Source of the DNA: Datura wrightii
Taxonomy: Eukaryota > Streptophyta > Magnoliopsida > Solanales > Solanaceae
DNA: 64,000 nucleotides
Reading direction: 5' to 3'
NCBI GenBank assembly: GCA_035772735.1
Contig: JASDFA010000020.1
Location: forward strand, 104,746,001 to 104,810,000
Each line of letters starts with the position of its first letter. Position 1 is the first letter of the stretch. A model generated the notes under the pieces. The model had not been told where the DNA came from. It saw nothing but the letters and a program-made list of their open reading frames with translations, and did not search any database. Positions 31,861 to 44,052 of this stretch are shown piece by piece. The translations under genes were made by a program, and so were the position numbers.

Positions 31861-32099
31861 TGTGTGCTAGTCCATGAAACAGCCAAACGACATGCGGGTG
31901 GTCTCAGTGATTGATATTGTGGAGGCTGAGCTTCCAATCATCCTTATTGATCAGAGGGTGAGTATTGAGGACTTAACAGCAGTATTGATAAATGTTGATG
32001 CTGAAGAGATCAATGGGGGTGATGAGATCGTTAATGCACTTGTAGGTATGGGGTCATACACATGCTCCGAAGAAGATTGATCTTGATCTAAAAAATCAT

Positions 32100-33720
32100 G
32101 TGAACCCACCGACGAAACCATCTATTGAGGAGCCTCTAGTATTGGAGCTCAAGGCACTCCCATCTCACTTACGATATGTATTTCTGGGGATCGAAAACCT
32201 ATTACCGGTCATAGTTGCAGCTGACTTGGTGAAATGGCAAGTGGAGGCTTTGGTCTCCATTCTGAAGAGGTATAAAAAGGCCATTGGGTGGACCATAGCT
32301 GATATTATTGGGACCCTATCCGGTATTTGCACACATAAGATCCAGCTTAAGCCAGATTGTATTCCTAGCATTAAGCATCATCATAGGTTGAATCTGCCTA
32401 TTAAAGAGGTGGTCAAGAAGGAAATAATTAAGTGGTTGGATGTAGGTATGGTTTACCCTATTGTTGACAGCAAATGGATAAGCCTAGTTTAGTGCGTACC
32501 AACGAAGTGAGGAATCATTGTGGTCCCGAATGCTAACAATGAGCTCATTCCACTGAGAGCAGTCACAGGTTGGATAGTATGCATGGACTATTGGAAGCTA
32601 ATCCACTGGATGCAGAAAGATCATTTTCCGATGCTATTCATGGATCAGATACTAGATCGACTCATAAGAAGAGGGTGGTACTACCTTCTTGATGGTTTTT
32701 CGGTGTACAATCAGATCTCTATAGACCCCGAAGACCAAGAGAAAACTACTTTCACCTACCCCTATAGGAGATTTTGTTTCAAGAGGATGCCATTCAGGTT
32801 ATGTATTGCGCCCGCTACTTTTCAGCACTCCATGATGTCCATATTCTCTAACATGGTGGAGGACACCATTGAAGTCTTTATAGATGATTTTTCAATGGTG
32901 GGTGACTCATTTGATGATTGTTTAGCTCACTTGAGGAAGGTGCTGCAGAAATGCAAAGAGACCAAATTGGTGCTTAATCGGGAAAAGTGTCATTTCATGG
33001 TCAGAGAGGTTATACTGATCGGCCACAGGATTTTTGGGGTAGAAATTTAGGTAAACAAAGCAAAGATTTATGTAATTTCTAGTCTACCACCTCCAATTTT
33101 GGTAAAGGGTTTTCGAAGCTTTTCAGGTCATGCAGGATTTTATCGGAGATTCATCAAGGATTTCTCAAAGATTGCACATCCCTTATGCAAGATACTTGAG
33201 AAAGAGGTGATGTTTGTGTTTGATTATGCATCTTTGAAGGCTTTTGAATGCCTGAAGGAGAGATTGACTATTGCCCGATCATAGTGGCACCTGACTGGTC
33301 CTTACCGTTTGAGGTTATGTACGATGGCTAGCGGAGTGGCCCTGGGAGCTGTTTTGGGCGAAAGGTGTGAAAAGATTTTTCATCCAATTTATTCTGCTAG
33401 CAAGGAGCTTAATGAAGCTCAGAAGAATTACAACGGATGAAGAGTTATTGGCTATGGTATTTGTATTCGAGAAGTTTTTGGCATACATGCTTGGAACTAA
33501 GGTGATACTTCATACAGACCATGCAGCTCTACTTTATTTGATTGCAAAGAAGGATAAAAAATCATGGTTTATTAGATGGTGTATGTTACTACAAGAGTTC
33601 GAGTTTGAGGTTAAGGACCGGAAAGGGACTGAAAATCAGTGGCAAATCACTTGTCAAGATTAGAGGAAAATGCAGAAGTTAGAAATGAGCTTGATATTGA
33701 TGACACACTTACCGACAACC
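32100..33720 (+). pseudogene. pol: Reverse transcriptase and RNase H (E5)
   Basis: RT shows a KIQLKPDCIPSIKHHHRLN start, the VVPNANNELIPLR region, MPFRLCIAPATFQHSMMSIF and the catalytic EVFIDDFSMVGDSF (about 32875-32915). GHAGFYRRFIKDFSKIAHPL follows at 33120-33185. RNase H (33320-33660) has a TTDEELLAMVFVFEKF and HTDHAALLYL pair. Family members read CDAS at the first acidic site; here that area is disrupted by a frameshift near 33300. The Phe after FIDD is the Athila/Tat signature. Stops lie near 32492, 33048 and 33285. Confidence 0.85.
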
Positions 33721-33899
33721 AAGTTTAAGATGCTTCCCAGGATCTCATCCAATGATTTGCGAACATCATTAATTATCTGGTGAGTGATGTGGTACCGAAA
33801 GATTTATCTTTTCACCAGCGAAAGAAATTCAAGTCTGATGTGCGGATGTTTTTCTAGGATGAGTCCTACTTATTCCACATATGTGCTAATGGAGTAATT

Positions 33900-34960
33900 C
33901 AGATATATGTTCTTGAGGCTAAAATGTTGAGCATATTGGAGGGTTGTCACTCATCCCTTGATGGGGGTCATCACAGTAGAATTCGCACAGCCCATAAAAT
34001 TCTATAATATGGGTACTATTGGCAAACCATTCACCAAGATGTACATGATTTTGCAAAGACATGTGATGCATACCAAAGTCAAGGAGGCATGAGCTCCCAC
34101 TTACTCCCATCCTTATCATTGATCTGTTTGACTTTTGGGGCATTAACTTCATGGGCCCATTTGTGAGCTCAAATGGGATGAAGTACATAGTTGTAGTTGT
34201 GGACTATTTTTCTAAGTTGGTGGAGGCAATTTCACTTCCAGAAAATGAAGGTAAGAGTGTCACAACATTCTTAAAGCGGAATATTTTCGCCAGATTAAGG
34301 ACTCCTAAAGCCATCATTACTGATGGGGGTTTATACTTCTGCAACTAGTTGTTCCAAACTTTGCTTGAGAAATATAGTGTGAAACATAGGGTGGCAAAAC
34401 CTTATCATCCACAATCTAGTGGGCAAGTTGATGTCTCTAATTGGGAGATAAAAACCATCTTAGCAAAGACTGTAAATGCCAAAAGGACATATTAGCCTAG
34501 GAAGCTAGATGATGCATTATGGGCATATCGAACCGCATTCAAGAACCCTATAGGCATTTCTCCTTATCATCTTGTGTGTGGGAAAGAATGTCATCTTCCG
34601 ATTGAAATTGAGCACAAAGCTATGTGGGCGCTCAAGAAGCTGAATCTAAATTGGAGCAATGTTGTGTACTTGAGGCTTGATTAGTTGAATGAGCTAGATG
34701 AGTTTCATTTGAAAGCCTATGAATGTTCAGAAATTTACAAAATGATGATGAAGATACAGCATGACCAGAAATTAGGCAAAGAGAGTTCATCCCTAGAGAT
34801 ATGGTGTTGTTATTTAATTCTAGTCTTCGCTTGTTTACTGGCAAGTTGAAGTCCAAATGGTTAACCATTTCGAGTGGTCCATGTATTCTCTTATGGTGCA
34901 ATTGAGTTGGATAATCATGAAGGAAAATGGTTCAAGATGAATGGCCAATGGGTGAATGCA
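33900..34960 (+). pseudogene. pol: Integrase (E5)
   Basis: A degraded zinc region (33955-34085) keeps CDAYQSQG. The core shows NFMGPFVSSNGMKYIVVVVD with the first Asp, AIITDGGLYF with the second, and HPQSSGQVDVSNWEIKTIL where the catalytic Glu region reads VDVSN instead of the usual E-containing word. WAYRTAFKNPIGISPYHLV and HLPIEIEHKAMWAL are the conserved C-terminal words. TAG at 34346 and a frameshift near 34130 break it. Confidence 0.83.
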
Positions 34961-35035
34961 TATTTGGGGAAGAGTGAAGAAATCAAACTAGTGGACCTTT
35001 GGGCTCTGGGTGAAGTCTGTGTAACACGGGGACTT

Positions 35036-35150
35036 ACATCATGTCGCGACGTTAAATCAGGCGCTATATGCGAGGCAACCCATAGAGGTATCAAGATACC
35101 CGCGTCGAGCCACGATATTAAATCAGGCGCTTCTTGGGAGGCAACCCAAG
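35036..35150 (+). repeat. Post-integrase conserved motif, two copies (E5)
   Basis: TTAAATCAGGCGCT followed by (G)AGGCAACCC occurs at about 35052-35082 and again, as TTAAATCAGGCGCTTC...GGGAGGCAACCC, at about 35119-35148. The same motif is in both E4 units on the minus strand. It follows the integrase directly. The E5 element has it duplicated, with about 67 bases between starts. Confidence 0.72.
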
Positions 35151-35159
35151 TTGTAATTG

Positions 35160-35896
35160 TATTATAAATATAGTGTTCACAAGTGCTGAAATGTGCAGGT
35201 TTAAGGAAAAAGGAAACTCGAATGATTCAGTTCAGATCTAAAACCACGAGCCTCACAACCAGCTGTTATAACTTGGTATGGAATTAAATGACTTGGAGCG
35301 AGTATGGCCAGATTTTAAAGCTGAATCGAAGGTTAATTGCTTGACTAGCTAATCTGTGTAACATGAAATTGTGATTGGGGTAAAGGCTGAGTAATCCCCA
35401 AACATTTTCTCTAAATGCCTAAAATAACACCTGGGTTTTACCAAGTCCTGAATGGAATAGACGTGGGTGAGGGCAGGCTGTGTAGCCCAATTAACGACCT
35501 GTTGTAACCAACAACGGCTTATTGATTGGGTCGTTGGGACTGCTTAGGGATCCCAGACACTAGTCTCAAAACAACTAATTCAACGAGTCGTTGGTTCACA
35601 TAACGAATTGTTGAACTAGTCAATGTGCGAAGATCCGAAGCCTAAAGCCTTGTACTCCCCTAGCATGGACCAATTAGACAGACGTTGTATCTTACAATGG
35701 ACCGTTGTATTGGCTCGTGGGTAGAGATTGACTTGACAACTTTCAGAGAGTGACTCATCGACCGCAGAAACGGGTCGTTGTTTCGTACAATGACCCGTAT
35801 TGACGGTCATCTATTATGAAAAAGAAAAAATATTAATATATAGCTTGTCGTAGCTTGTCGTACTTTTGTGAAGCTAACAATTTGTCTCATAGGTAC
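35160..35896 (+). other. Non-coding segment with palindrome array before ORF3 (E5)
   Basis: No protein is evident. From 35490 to 35812 short inverted words repeat: CGACCTGTTGTAACCAACAACGG, CAACGAGTCGTTGG, ACAATGGACCGTTGT and CGGGTCGTTG. They resemble the F2 LTR array in wording. A TATA-like AATATTAATATATAG (35828-35842) follows, then the ORF3 start at 35897. The layout parallels E4, where hairpins also precede ORF3. Confidence 0.55.
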
Positions 35897-37850
35897 AATG
35901 ACATCAACATGCAATAAGAAGCAACAGTAAGCTGCCGCATGAAATTGCTAAAATGTGGCAACTCTAGGATGAGTCAGAATCGGACAACTCTAGTGGTGCA
36001 GAGGTGCAGTATAGCATTGAAACCTCCAAGGAGTCCCCAGTAGTCACCACTAGGGAGAAATCCAAAGCCCAGGAAGCTACAATGGCTACTTCTCCACTTT
36101 CCCAGTGTGAAGAGGGAGGAGATGAGGTTGAGTTTGATTGTGAAGACCCTCCTACAGATGATGCATAGGAGGGAAATGATGATGCTGAAGAGTTAGGGGA
36201 TGATGATACTAAGGCAGAGGAGTCCGGTGACTAGGAGAGTGGTGCTTAAAAGTCTAGCGAGCAGGTGGAGGACTCTGACCCAGCTACCACATAAAAATCG
36301 AGGTCCAAAAGATGGTTTGTACAGGGATCCCAGGATGTGTATTATGTAGGGCTTGCTCTCAATGATAAAGGGAACCCCAGCCGCAATATACGGGAGTAGC
36401 CCAAGATCCGGATCAATGCCCTGAATGAGGTTCCAGAGCACAAAAGACTCTTCAAGGGATACAACATGCACTAGATGGCCAAGACTCTAGGTAAATATGA
36501 CGTGGAGATAGTGCGTGAGTTCTACGCAAATTACTACTGCACCCTAGAAACAAAGGCCCCCTCAAAGAATACAATTAAGAAGGAACTCATGCTAGACTCT
36601 ATACGGGTGAGAGTTATCCCAATTGACATATCTGGGCGGACCATCACCTGGGTCTTGATGGGTGGTGACTATACAGTGCCAACCGAACTACTAAGTATCA
36701 CCACCAGATGGAGGCAATGAAAGGGGTCAGGAAATTGAGCACCAAGGACAAGTTAATGCATTTTTGGCTGATGGATAATATTATTTCTTAGGATAAGGAG
36801 GAAGCATAGTGGGTCACGTGCAGGAAACCTATCTATAAGGCTTCCCCAAACTTCTTGGCCAAGTCATGATTGTCCGTTTTTCGATATCGGCTCGCGCCTA
36901 TAATGAATGATAATGCTTTGAGCGTGAATAAGGCAGCTTTGGTGACATGCATTATGTCTGAGTACCTGCTGAACATTCCCTGGATTATTGCCACATTGAT
37001 TCGGGATTGGGCAATCAAAGATCACACTATGCTTCCATTCTTGAGCTTGGTTTACTAGTTGTGCATGGAATCTGGAGTGCCTGTCTTCCTAAAAATTGAT
37101 CATTTGATTACTAACATCAGGACGACAGACATGGCATTGATTAAGGATGATTTAAATTCGACTGCCCGGGTCCGAGTTCCATTTGGTGGACCCAAATTGA
37201 GTGAGAGTGCACCGGAAGGAGGTGAGCAGTGTCATACATCTGGTCAGACTGAGCAGTCCATGGAGTTTCCTTCAACTCAAGCTGATGATGTCGTAGCTAC
37301 CACTCCTATTCCATCAGGTAGCACAACCCAATCCATTCTCACTGGGTACTTGCTGGTCCCAGAGACTAACATCTGAAAGATAGCCAAGAGATTGACAATT
37401 GTGGAGCAGAAGATTGACATGCTACTCGAGAAAGTCAAGCCGTGGTAAAAAATGAGTTAGAAGATGCAGCATGAGGGTTACACATGAGATTGGATGGTTG
37501 TAAGGTATGCCTAAACTAGTTATGATTTAATGCTCAGACTCAGGACTGGGACTGCGATGGAGAGAGAGCTAGCAGCATTTAGAGCCTCTATGGTGGAGTT
37601 GTCATCCAGATCGACTCCACTATTACTACCACAGACTTTATCAGTGATAGAGGAGGACTTGGATGTAGAGATTCCTCAGTTTTTTGACCTCAAGCTGGCC
37701 CCACACATAAAAGGGAAAAAGAAGCGGGCCGCCGAGGGAGCGGAGGATGAGGAATGAAGAAAATAAAATAAGGAAAAGAGGGCATTGATGGCTGCACTCA
37801 AATATAGCCGAAACACCGCCGATGTGTAGGAGAGGGAGATACTAGAAAGG
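35897..37850 (+). pseudogene. ORF3 (env-position protein), E5
   Basis: It begins near MTSTCNKKQQ at 35897. Acidic segments (DEVEFDCEDPPTDDA, DDAEELGDDDTKAEE) precede the conserved domain, with SRSKRWFVQG, INALNEVPEHKRLFKGYN and VEIVREFYANYYCTLE (36300-36570). Further on, LAPIMNDNALSVNKAAL and LIRDWAIKDHTMLPF continue the same family domain. A Ser/Thr-rich tail and a basic HIKGKKKRAAEGAEDEE end (37695-37757) could be a nuclear-localisation signal. The frame is shared across 36870-37757 but holds about ten stops. It is homologous to the E4 ORF3. No membrane span is evident. Confidence 0.7.
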
Positions 37851-39560
37851 ATGAATGGTGTCGGCAGCTCTGATGTATAGGTGGTGCTCAAGGAGAGTCG
37901 GGGCACAGTTAATTCCCCCGTGAGGATAGGTTCTGAGAATGCACAGGCAACAACCGGTGCCACTACTACCATAGGTTGTACTCGTGATTAAGACTCCAGC
38001 TGCTGAGGATTCTAGGGTTGTATCTGCAACCCCTGTTTGACTAGACCACAGGCGTCTAGGATGCCCAGGTATGTCCCTATTCTCATGTTTTACTTTTGAA
38101 ATGTGTCTAGGATGCTGCATGATTTTTTTGATGGGGGTGGGGTAGTACTTGATTTTTGTTGAACATAACCCGAGGAATTTTCCTGTTGGATGTCTTTTCC
38201 CTAGGGTGTCTTTATCTAGCAGAACTGGCATGTTTAGGGTTTTTATTTTATTTTGTCTTGTTAATTAACTGGAAGAAAGATAGGAGGCATAAGAGTAGTC
38301 AAATAAAGCATGCGATGTATGTTAAAATGACACCCCTCCTAAATGCTTTTGTGTGAATATACTTGTTATGTGAGGCATGAAGAATGTCGATTATTGTATG
38401 GAATCATAGGTATCACAAGGACAATTAATGCCTAAGTTGTGCACTAACCTATAGTTAGAACCTAGTCGTGCAATCAAGTGCTTGTGTGAATAGGGCATAG
38501 ACTTAGTTCTGCTGTGTGTGCCAATATAGAACTTACCTGATCAGTCATACCGAGGTATAGGAGGGGAAATTAGGAAAGGATCATAAGCCGTTCTTGATGA
38601 GTAGTCCACTTTAGCCTAAAATGACCTACCAAATGGAATTAATTATCCCTTGATCCCGTTTTTGAGCTGAAAAATTAACCCATTTTGATTTCTAGCCAAT
38701 TCACCTTTCTGTTGTGAGTATAATGCATCTATTTTAACCCTGGTCCCTCCTTGGACACTCTGAATCTCAACTTAGGCAAATTGCCTATGTTCAAGGTGGC
38801 TATTATAGGGTTGAATAAGAAGAGTAGGGTGGGAAATAATTGAGAAATACAAACCAAAGGTGGGTGTAGGCCGAATTTCAAAAAAAAAGGACAAGAGAAA
38901 AAGAGATGCTTGAAAGGAGGAAAACCGCACCCGTAGTTGTAAAAGAAAGACAGACAAGAGGAAAGCAAAGGAATAAGGGAGAAAAAAAAGGTTAAGTGGA
39001 GCCAAAGTTAGTGTAGTGCTAAGGAGGGTTAAGTTACTATTCCTATATCTACCATACCCAACCCTAAGCCTACATTATAAGTTAAAAAGAAGTCCTATAG
39101 TGATCCTAGTTCAACCTTCTAAAAATCAAGGTATTAAAAGTAAAGGCAAGCTTATGGTATTGTATGTGCGCAGTTAGAATTTCTTTATGAGAGTGACTGA
39201 GTTATTACCCACTGCAAATATAAAACATTGTCATGATCAAATATATATGTGGGGGGGGGGACTTCTTTGCGGTGAGGGCACGTGATTGTATTGGTGGATT
39301 GCTAGCATACCTATGATAAATGTCAATTATGTGTGTTTGATTGTGTCGTGATAATATGTTGCCATCCTTTGATCCTATTCTGTCATGCTAAGAACTGCTG
39401 AGTCGTCACACCAGTTTCTATTTTAACACAGTAGGAGGGAGTTTGATTGACTGAACATCTTGTATGCTTTGTGAGTTTGGATTGCTATTCATCTCCTAGG
39501 CTTTGTCTAGTTAATTTTATTTTGTTTACCTGAGGATATGCAAACATGCTAAGTTGAGGG
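37851..39560 (+). other. 3' untranslated region and purine tract of E5
   Basis: No coding signal is convincing. A purine-rich stretch (38870-39005) and a run of ten G (39251-39260) stand out. The final AAGTTGAGGG (39551-39560) directly before TGTTGATG is the probable polypurine tract for plus-strand priming. Confidence 0.6.
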
Positions 39561-41228
39561 TGTTGATGCGTAGTGATTTTATGGCACTAGTGATGCTTAA
39601 AACTCTATGAATATGCATGAGTTTAGGTACGTTTATGTGGATATGAGGTGTTTGGTAGTTTTGCATGTAAAATAGGTCATGGGAGTTAAAACTGAGAAAA
39701 GAATAGTAAAAGGGGAAAAGTGCCTCAAACTGGCCTTACTACGGACCGTTGGTTTTTACCACGAGCCGTCCGTGGAAATCGTTGCATCCAATTAAGAGAA
39801 GTGGTTAAGTACAGTGCCAAGCAACGGCTGAAACTCACGGACCGTAGGAGCATACAATGAACTGTCCTTTTCGATCGTGGGTTGGCTTAGAGAGGATGTT
39901 AAAATGAGTCTAATTCAACAGATGGATCCTACGAACCATATGAACTTATAATGGATCATCTTGTCCGGTCATGGGAAGGATCAGAGTCGAGTGATTAGAG
40001 AATGCCTCATTCAACGGATAGAAAGAACGGACCATCTCATCAAAGGACGGGTCATCCTAAGCATCCGTACTGTGACGATCAGAGACCATTTTCAGGAGGC
40101 CAGGGAATAATGGACAGAACCAACAACTCTAGAATATCACAACGAGCCATTGTCTGAAGCCAGATGCTGAAAAAAAGATAAGTCTGAGGGGAACAATGAT
40201 TGAACCAACAGACTGTGGTACCTACCGACACAAGAATCCAAGTTGATTTTAGAAAGGTTTTGTTTTATGTCAATATATATTTTGTTTATGTTTATTTTAC
40301 AGTTTATGCACTATTACAACTTTTGACCATATTGTTCGTAGTTGTTAATTAACATTAAGGTTCAAGAAACAAGTTTCATAATTTTCTTCTTGAATTCAGG
40401 GATTCAAACAACTTTGGATTATCAATCTTAGATTCTAGTTGATTTATTCAAGACGAGTAGTTTTTTCTACGAAGTATTGTAAATTGCAATAATGATTTCT
40501 TCTCTAATTTCTAATTGTAATCTTTCAAGCATGAGTAGCTTAACCCATAACTATGGTTGTTGGAACCATGATGAATTAACACACATAGGTAAAAACTGAG
40601 TGAATCATGATTGGGGTTTATGCATGTATTGTTTTTCCCTTTTTAATTATTTCTTAGTAGTTGCAAACATTAGAATTTGCCTTCGTCTTACTCACTAGAT
40701 CAAGGAGTGTAGTTAATGGAAAAAGGGATTAACAACGAAGATTTGAGGCTATGAACCCTCATGTAATAGCTTGACCTTGTTCTGGAATAGCTAATCTGAT
40801 ATCAAGGTTAAGGGGAAATCAAGTGTACATGCGCATACGGATCAAGTTTCCTGGTGATAATCTTCTATGTAGGGGACCAACCATTTAGGTGAAGTTAAAT
40901 TATCGATATTGCATGTTAGACACCAGAATAGATCATTGGTATAAAACGCCTTGTGGTGATGAAGTCATTGGGAACACAATCCTAGTCAACTCACTCTTTG
41001 AAGTCAATCAATTTTAAATAAAGGATCTATTGATTACTCTCTACTGTTTTCTATTATTTTTTGCTACAATTTCTCCCCATAGGAAGTAAGCCAATAGTAG
41101 TAGCTAAACGCATTAACTAAGGTCCTCTCCATATTCCTCGTGGTATTCTACCCTAACCCTGGTTGGGGTCTATATTTCAACATCGACCATTTTATATCTC
41201 ATTACGAGGTGTAATTTGGGAAACATCA
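39561..41228 (+). repeat. F5 3' LTR (1,668 bp)
   Basis: It starts TGTTGATGCG after a purine tract. It ends about AAACATCA at 41228, immediately before sequence that reads as minus-strand RT of E6. The ends TGTTGATG and CATCA are inverted. It contains ACGGACCGT-type inverted words (39733-40220), then a TATA-like AATATATAT (40271-40279). No gene is seen. The partner 5' LTR is missing, so the 3' boundary rests on the E6 joint. Confidence 0.72.
39733..40279 (+). repeat. Palindrome array and TATA-like box in F5 LTR
   Basis: ACGGACCGTTGG, CCACGAGCCGTCCGTGG, ACGGACCGTAGG and AACGGACCATC recur in both orientations from 39733 to about 40220. AATATATAT at 40271-40279 is a possible TATA box. Again a palindrome array precedes the presumed promoter. 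Confidence 0.5.
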
Positions 41229-41403
41229 ATAGTGATCATACCGAGTCCTGAAGGTTGTCATCGGGATATCATTCTCTCTAACCCTAAGCTGATGATATCC
41301 GGATCTAAGGTCTATCATTAAAAAACACTTGGCACCCTGAAGTTGGTCAAACAAGTCATCAATTCAGGGGAGGGAATAACTTTTCTTGATGGTGACCTTA
41401 TTC
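41229..41403 (-). pseudogene. pol: RT fragment of E6, left of E7
   Basis: Read on the minus strand it gives KVTIKKSYSLP, IDDLFDQLQGAKCF, IDLRSGYHQLRVREND and FRTRYDHY, the middle of a chromovirus RT. The preceding residues (MCIDYRQL) are at the start of the E6 part right of E7, so E7 split one RT gene. The E5 LTR cuts the fragment after DHY. Confidence 0.85.
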
Positions 41404-43851
41404 TGTAATTCCCCAGAAACTCACAGACTATAACCGGGACATAAATTGGAAAATCTGGAAAATCTATAGAAAACTATAGGACGAATTACCTAACGGGTCA
41501 TTATGAGACCCAACGACTCGTTAGGTTAGTCGTGGGAAAGGGGGAATATAAGGATAAAGTGAGAAGCAGTGTACCCAACTAGAGACTCCACGAGTCGTGG
41601 TCACTGACCACGACCCGTTAGGTCTCTCGTGATCAGGCCTGAGTCAGGAACTTTTTAAGTGGGCAGTGTACTTGAAGGATTGTGACCACGAATCGTGGAC
41701 ACCTGTAACGACTTGTTAAGTCCCTCTTGGTGACCTACAGAGGAACCTTGGCAGTATACCCAACAGGTGTGACCACGAGTCATGGTCAGTCACCACGACT
41801 CGTTAGGTCACCCGTTAGGGTCAGTAGCAATTTTTCCCAGCAATTTTCCTAAGGGCTATTTGGTAATTTCCTATTCTACTAGACTCTAAACTACATCATT
41901 TTAGGTAAAATTCCAAGGATATTAGAGAGTTTGAATGGTTCCTCCCCTTATTCCCACGTTCATTCTCAGAAAAATATCGACAAGTCTTTCAAGAGCTCTC
42001 AAATCAAGGTCTAGGGTTTCTCATTCATCTTAGAAATTTAATCTTAATCCTCAGGGGAATTTCTTAGCCAGGTATGTGGGAATTCAACAAGAGAATTGTT
42101 CTTCCATTGTCTCCCCAAAAACCCTCTTATAGTTCTCTCTATCAGTTTTAGCCCTGAGTTCCCGAATCGAAGAGATTACATATTGTTATTCGTTAATTTC
42201 ACATAGAATAATATCCATGCTCATTATTGATATGATCTCTATCAGTCCTTATCTAAATTATTGATGTTCATGCAAAAAGTGAATTTTAGCCCTGTAGACT
42301 TTTCGAATGTCCAGTAATATTTTGATAGACCTCATTTATTTCGTGTGGAATATTATCATTTGTTGATTATAATTATCTTTCCCCACTTCATGACATCAGA
42401 AGAAATGATTAGAATTGTGAGATGAAAATTTAGCGATAACCAAAGGGTTAGAAATTCTTGAGCTTTGTTCCAGTGTTGAAATATTGAATCTTAGCTTGAG
42501 CTTACTTTTGTGGGAAATCCCCATATTGTTAATAGCAGTGAGTCTCGACTCAATTATTGTCAGTTCAGTTTTAGTAAGAACTTTAGAAGTCTCAATTTCC
42601 GTCAGAAATTGTCAGCTTATCAGTTTGACATCAGTCTTTTCCTGAGGTGTCAGTGGTGCTTCCCAGTTACCAGAATCAGATTCATAATTCAGTTATTGGT
42701 CCATTAGGTGGTCATGACAATATATATAGATCTGACTAGCCTCAGGACCTCATTTCAATTTACAGTTTGTTCGTAGATGGTAACGACACTTCTAGACAAG
42801 CAGCTCTAACCAATCTAAAACCCAATTTCAGAATTTGGTCTGCCAAGACTCTCAGGGTACTTTCAGTTATACGACCCTGACTAGTCTTGGACCCTAATTT
42901 CGAGCTATCAGCCTAGTCGTTCAGTATAGGTTTTCCAGTGGAAGTAGGACATAGCACCGAGCTAGCTGGGTTTCCAGTGCACCCAGCTTCTCAAAACTAC
43001 GTTGCCAACATAGGTTACAGTATTACTTGGCCTGATTGGCCCTAGACATTTGTGATCACCCAATTCATGCCTTTATACCCTGGCAAGGTATATTGGGTCC
43101 TACCGGTGGGGTGTATACATCAGACTCCACATCTAGCTCATATGGTTATGTGTCGGTTATAGACTCTCCCACTAGTCAGTTTTGTCCAGTCTAGAATAAA
43201 CAACTCAGTTCAGTTCCAGTTTTATCAGTTTGGCTCAGCTCAGTCATGAATCTCAAACTCATAATTTTCAAACTAAAGGCATGTCTTTGACCATCATACA
43301 GGGCCATCTTGACCATTTCAGTTAATATCAGTAGTTCAACTCAGTTTACTTGTTGTTCATTGCATATTATTTCAGTTCAGACTTAGTATTTTAGTTATGC
43401 TTTCTCCGACTTAATTAGTATATTCAAAGTACTGCCGCATCCTTTTATGCTGTATCATTTCATGATACAGCTGCAGGTTCCCAGACTAAGCAGCGCTAGT
43501 CCCCATGATTCAGATCCTCCCCAGCCACAGTTGAAGTGTGATTCCTCATCATTAGTTGGCCTTATTTCATTTTCTTACAATTAGATTACAGTTTTATTTA
43601 GACTTAGAGTTAGCTGGGGGCTTGTCCCAGTAACTCATCAGTTAGAGGGCTTTCAGACTACAGATGTTCAGATTTCATATTTTATGTTTTATCTTAAATT
43701 TCAACAAAATGTTTTTATGTTATTACTTCAAAATTTCTGTTGTGAATATTTTACTCAGAATACTAGTGTATGATACACCAGGGGTTGACGTAGGGTTACT
43801 TGTGACTTGAAGTACCATTTTACGTCGAGGGTGTAGGCTCGGGGTGTGACA
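41404..43851 (+). repeat. 5' LTR of E7 (2,448 bp)
   Basis: It starts TGTAATTCCCC and ends GGGGTGTGACA before the primer site. The palindrome array lies at 41470-41815, including 10-bp arms GTCGTGGTCA / TGACCACGAC at 41594-41614. AAACTACATCATTTT follows at 41889. TGTATCAT...ATGATACA is at 43451-43469. No gene is present. Confidence 0.9.
41470..41815 (+). repeat. Palindrome array in E7 5' LTR
   Basis: Units such as CACGAGTCGTGGTCACTGAC (41590-41609), GACCACGAATCGTGG and CACCACGACTCGTTAGGTC repeat four times or so. The 41594-41614 unit is a perfect inverted repeat about a central C, the same word as at 3401-3421 in E1. Its conservation between diverged copies suggests constraint or gene conversion. 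Confidence 0.78.
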
Positions 43852-43855
43852 AACT

Positions 43856-43867
43856 TGGTATCAGAGC
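43856..43867 (+). other. Primer-binding site, initiator tRNA-Met (E7)
   Basis: TGGTATCAGAGC is a perfect match to the plant tRNA-iMet site and begins four bases after the LTR end. Confidence 0.93.
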
Positions 43868-44052
43868 CAGGAATGTCTGAAAGACGCATCAAGTAGAGTC
43901 CTTTTCATGGGTGTGAAGCACGCCACACTTATGAGGAGGAGGCTGCGAGATGTTATTAGGAAAACTCTCTTTTGTTTATACTCATTATCGTGCGTTAAAG
44001 TTCAATTGCAAAAATGCCTTCTAATTGGTGCTCTATATCATTTTAGTGAATC

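Larger units (their letters stand above)
29596..41228 (+). mobile_element. E5: F5 Athila-like retrotransposon, 5' end missing
   Basis: The order on the plus strand is gag, protease, RT, RNase H, integrase, post-integrase motif, ORF3, 3' region, purine tract and 3' LTR (39561-41228). The RT motif is FIDDFSMVG, as in Athila/Tat elements, not FIDDILVYS. The 5' LTR, primer site and gag start are cut by the E4 terminus at 29595. The 3' LTR ends inside the minus-strand RT of E6, so E5 is nested in E6. Stops and frameshifts are frequent. Confidence 0.85.

Noticed and set aside
38729..39005. Minus-strand open stretch rich in Phe, Leu and Pro that looks like a membrane protein
   Set aside because: It is the complement of a purine-rich untranslated stretch of E5; low-complexity composition gives the hydrophobic look, and no homologue or start context supports a gene.
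41183..41228. E5 LTR ending at 41182 (TTTCAACA)
   Set aside because: The E6 RT homology begins only at about 41229, and AAACATCA there gives a better terminal inverted match to TGTTGATG; ending at 41182 would leave 46 unexplained bases.
43451..43469. Rho-independent terminator
   Set aside because: The hairpin TGTATCAT...ATGATACA is AT-rich, has no T-tract and lies in plant LTRs; bacterial termination does not apply.
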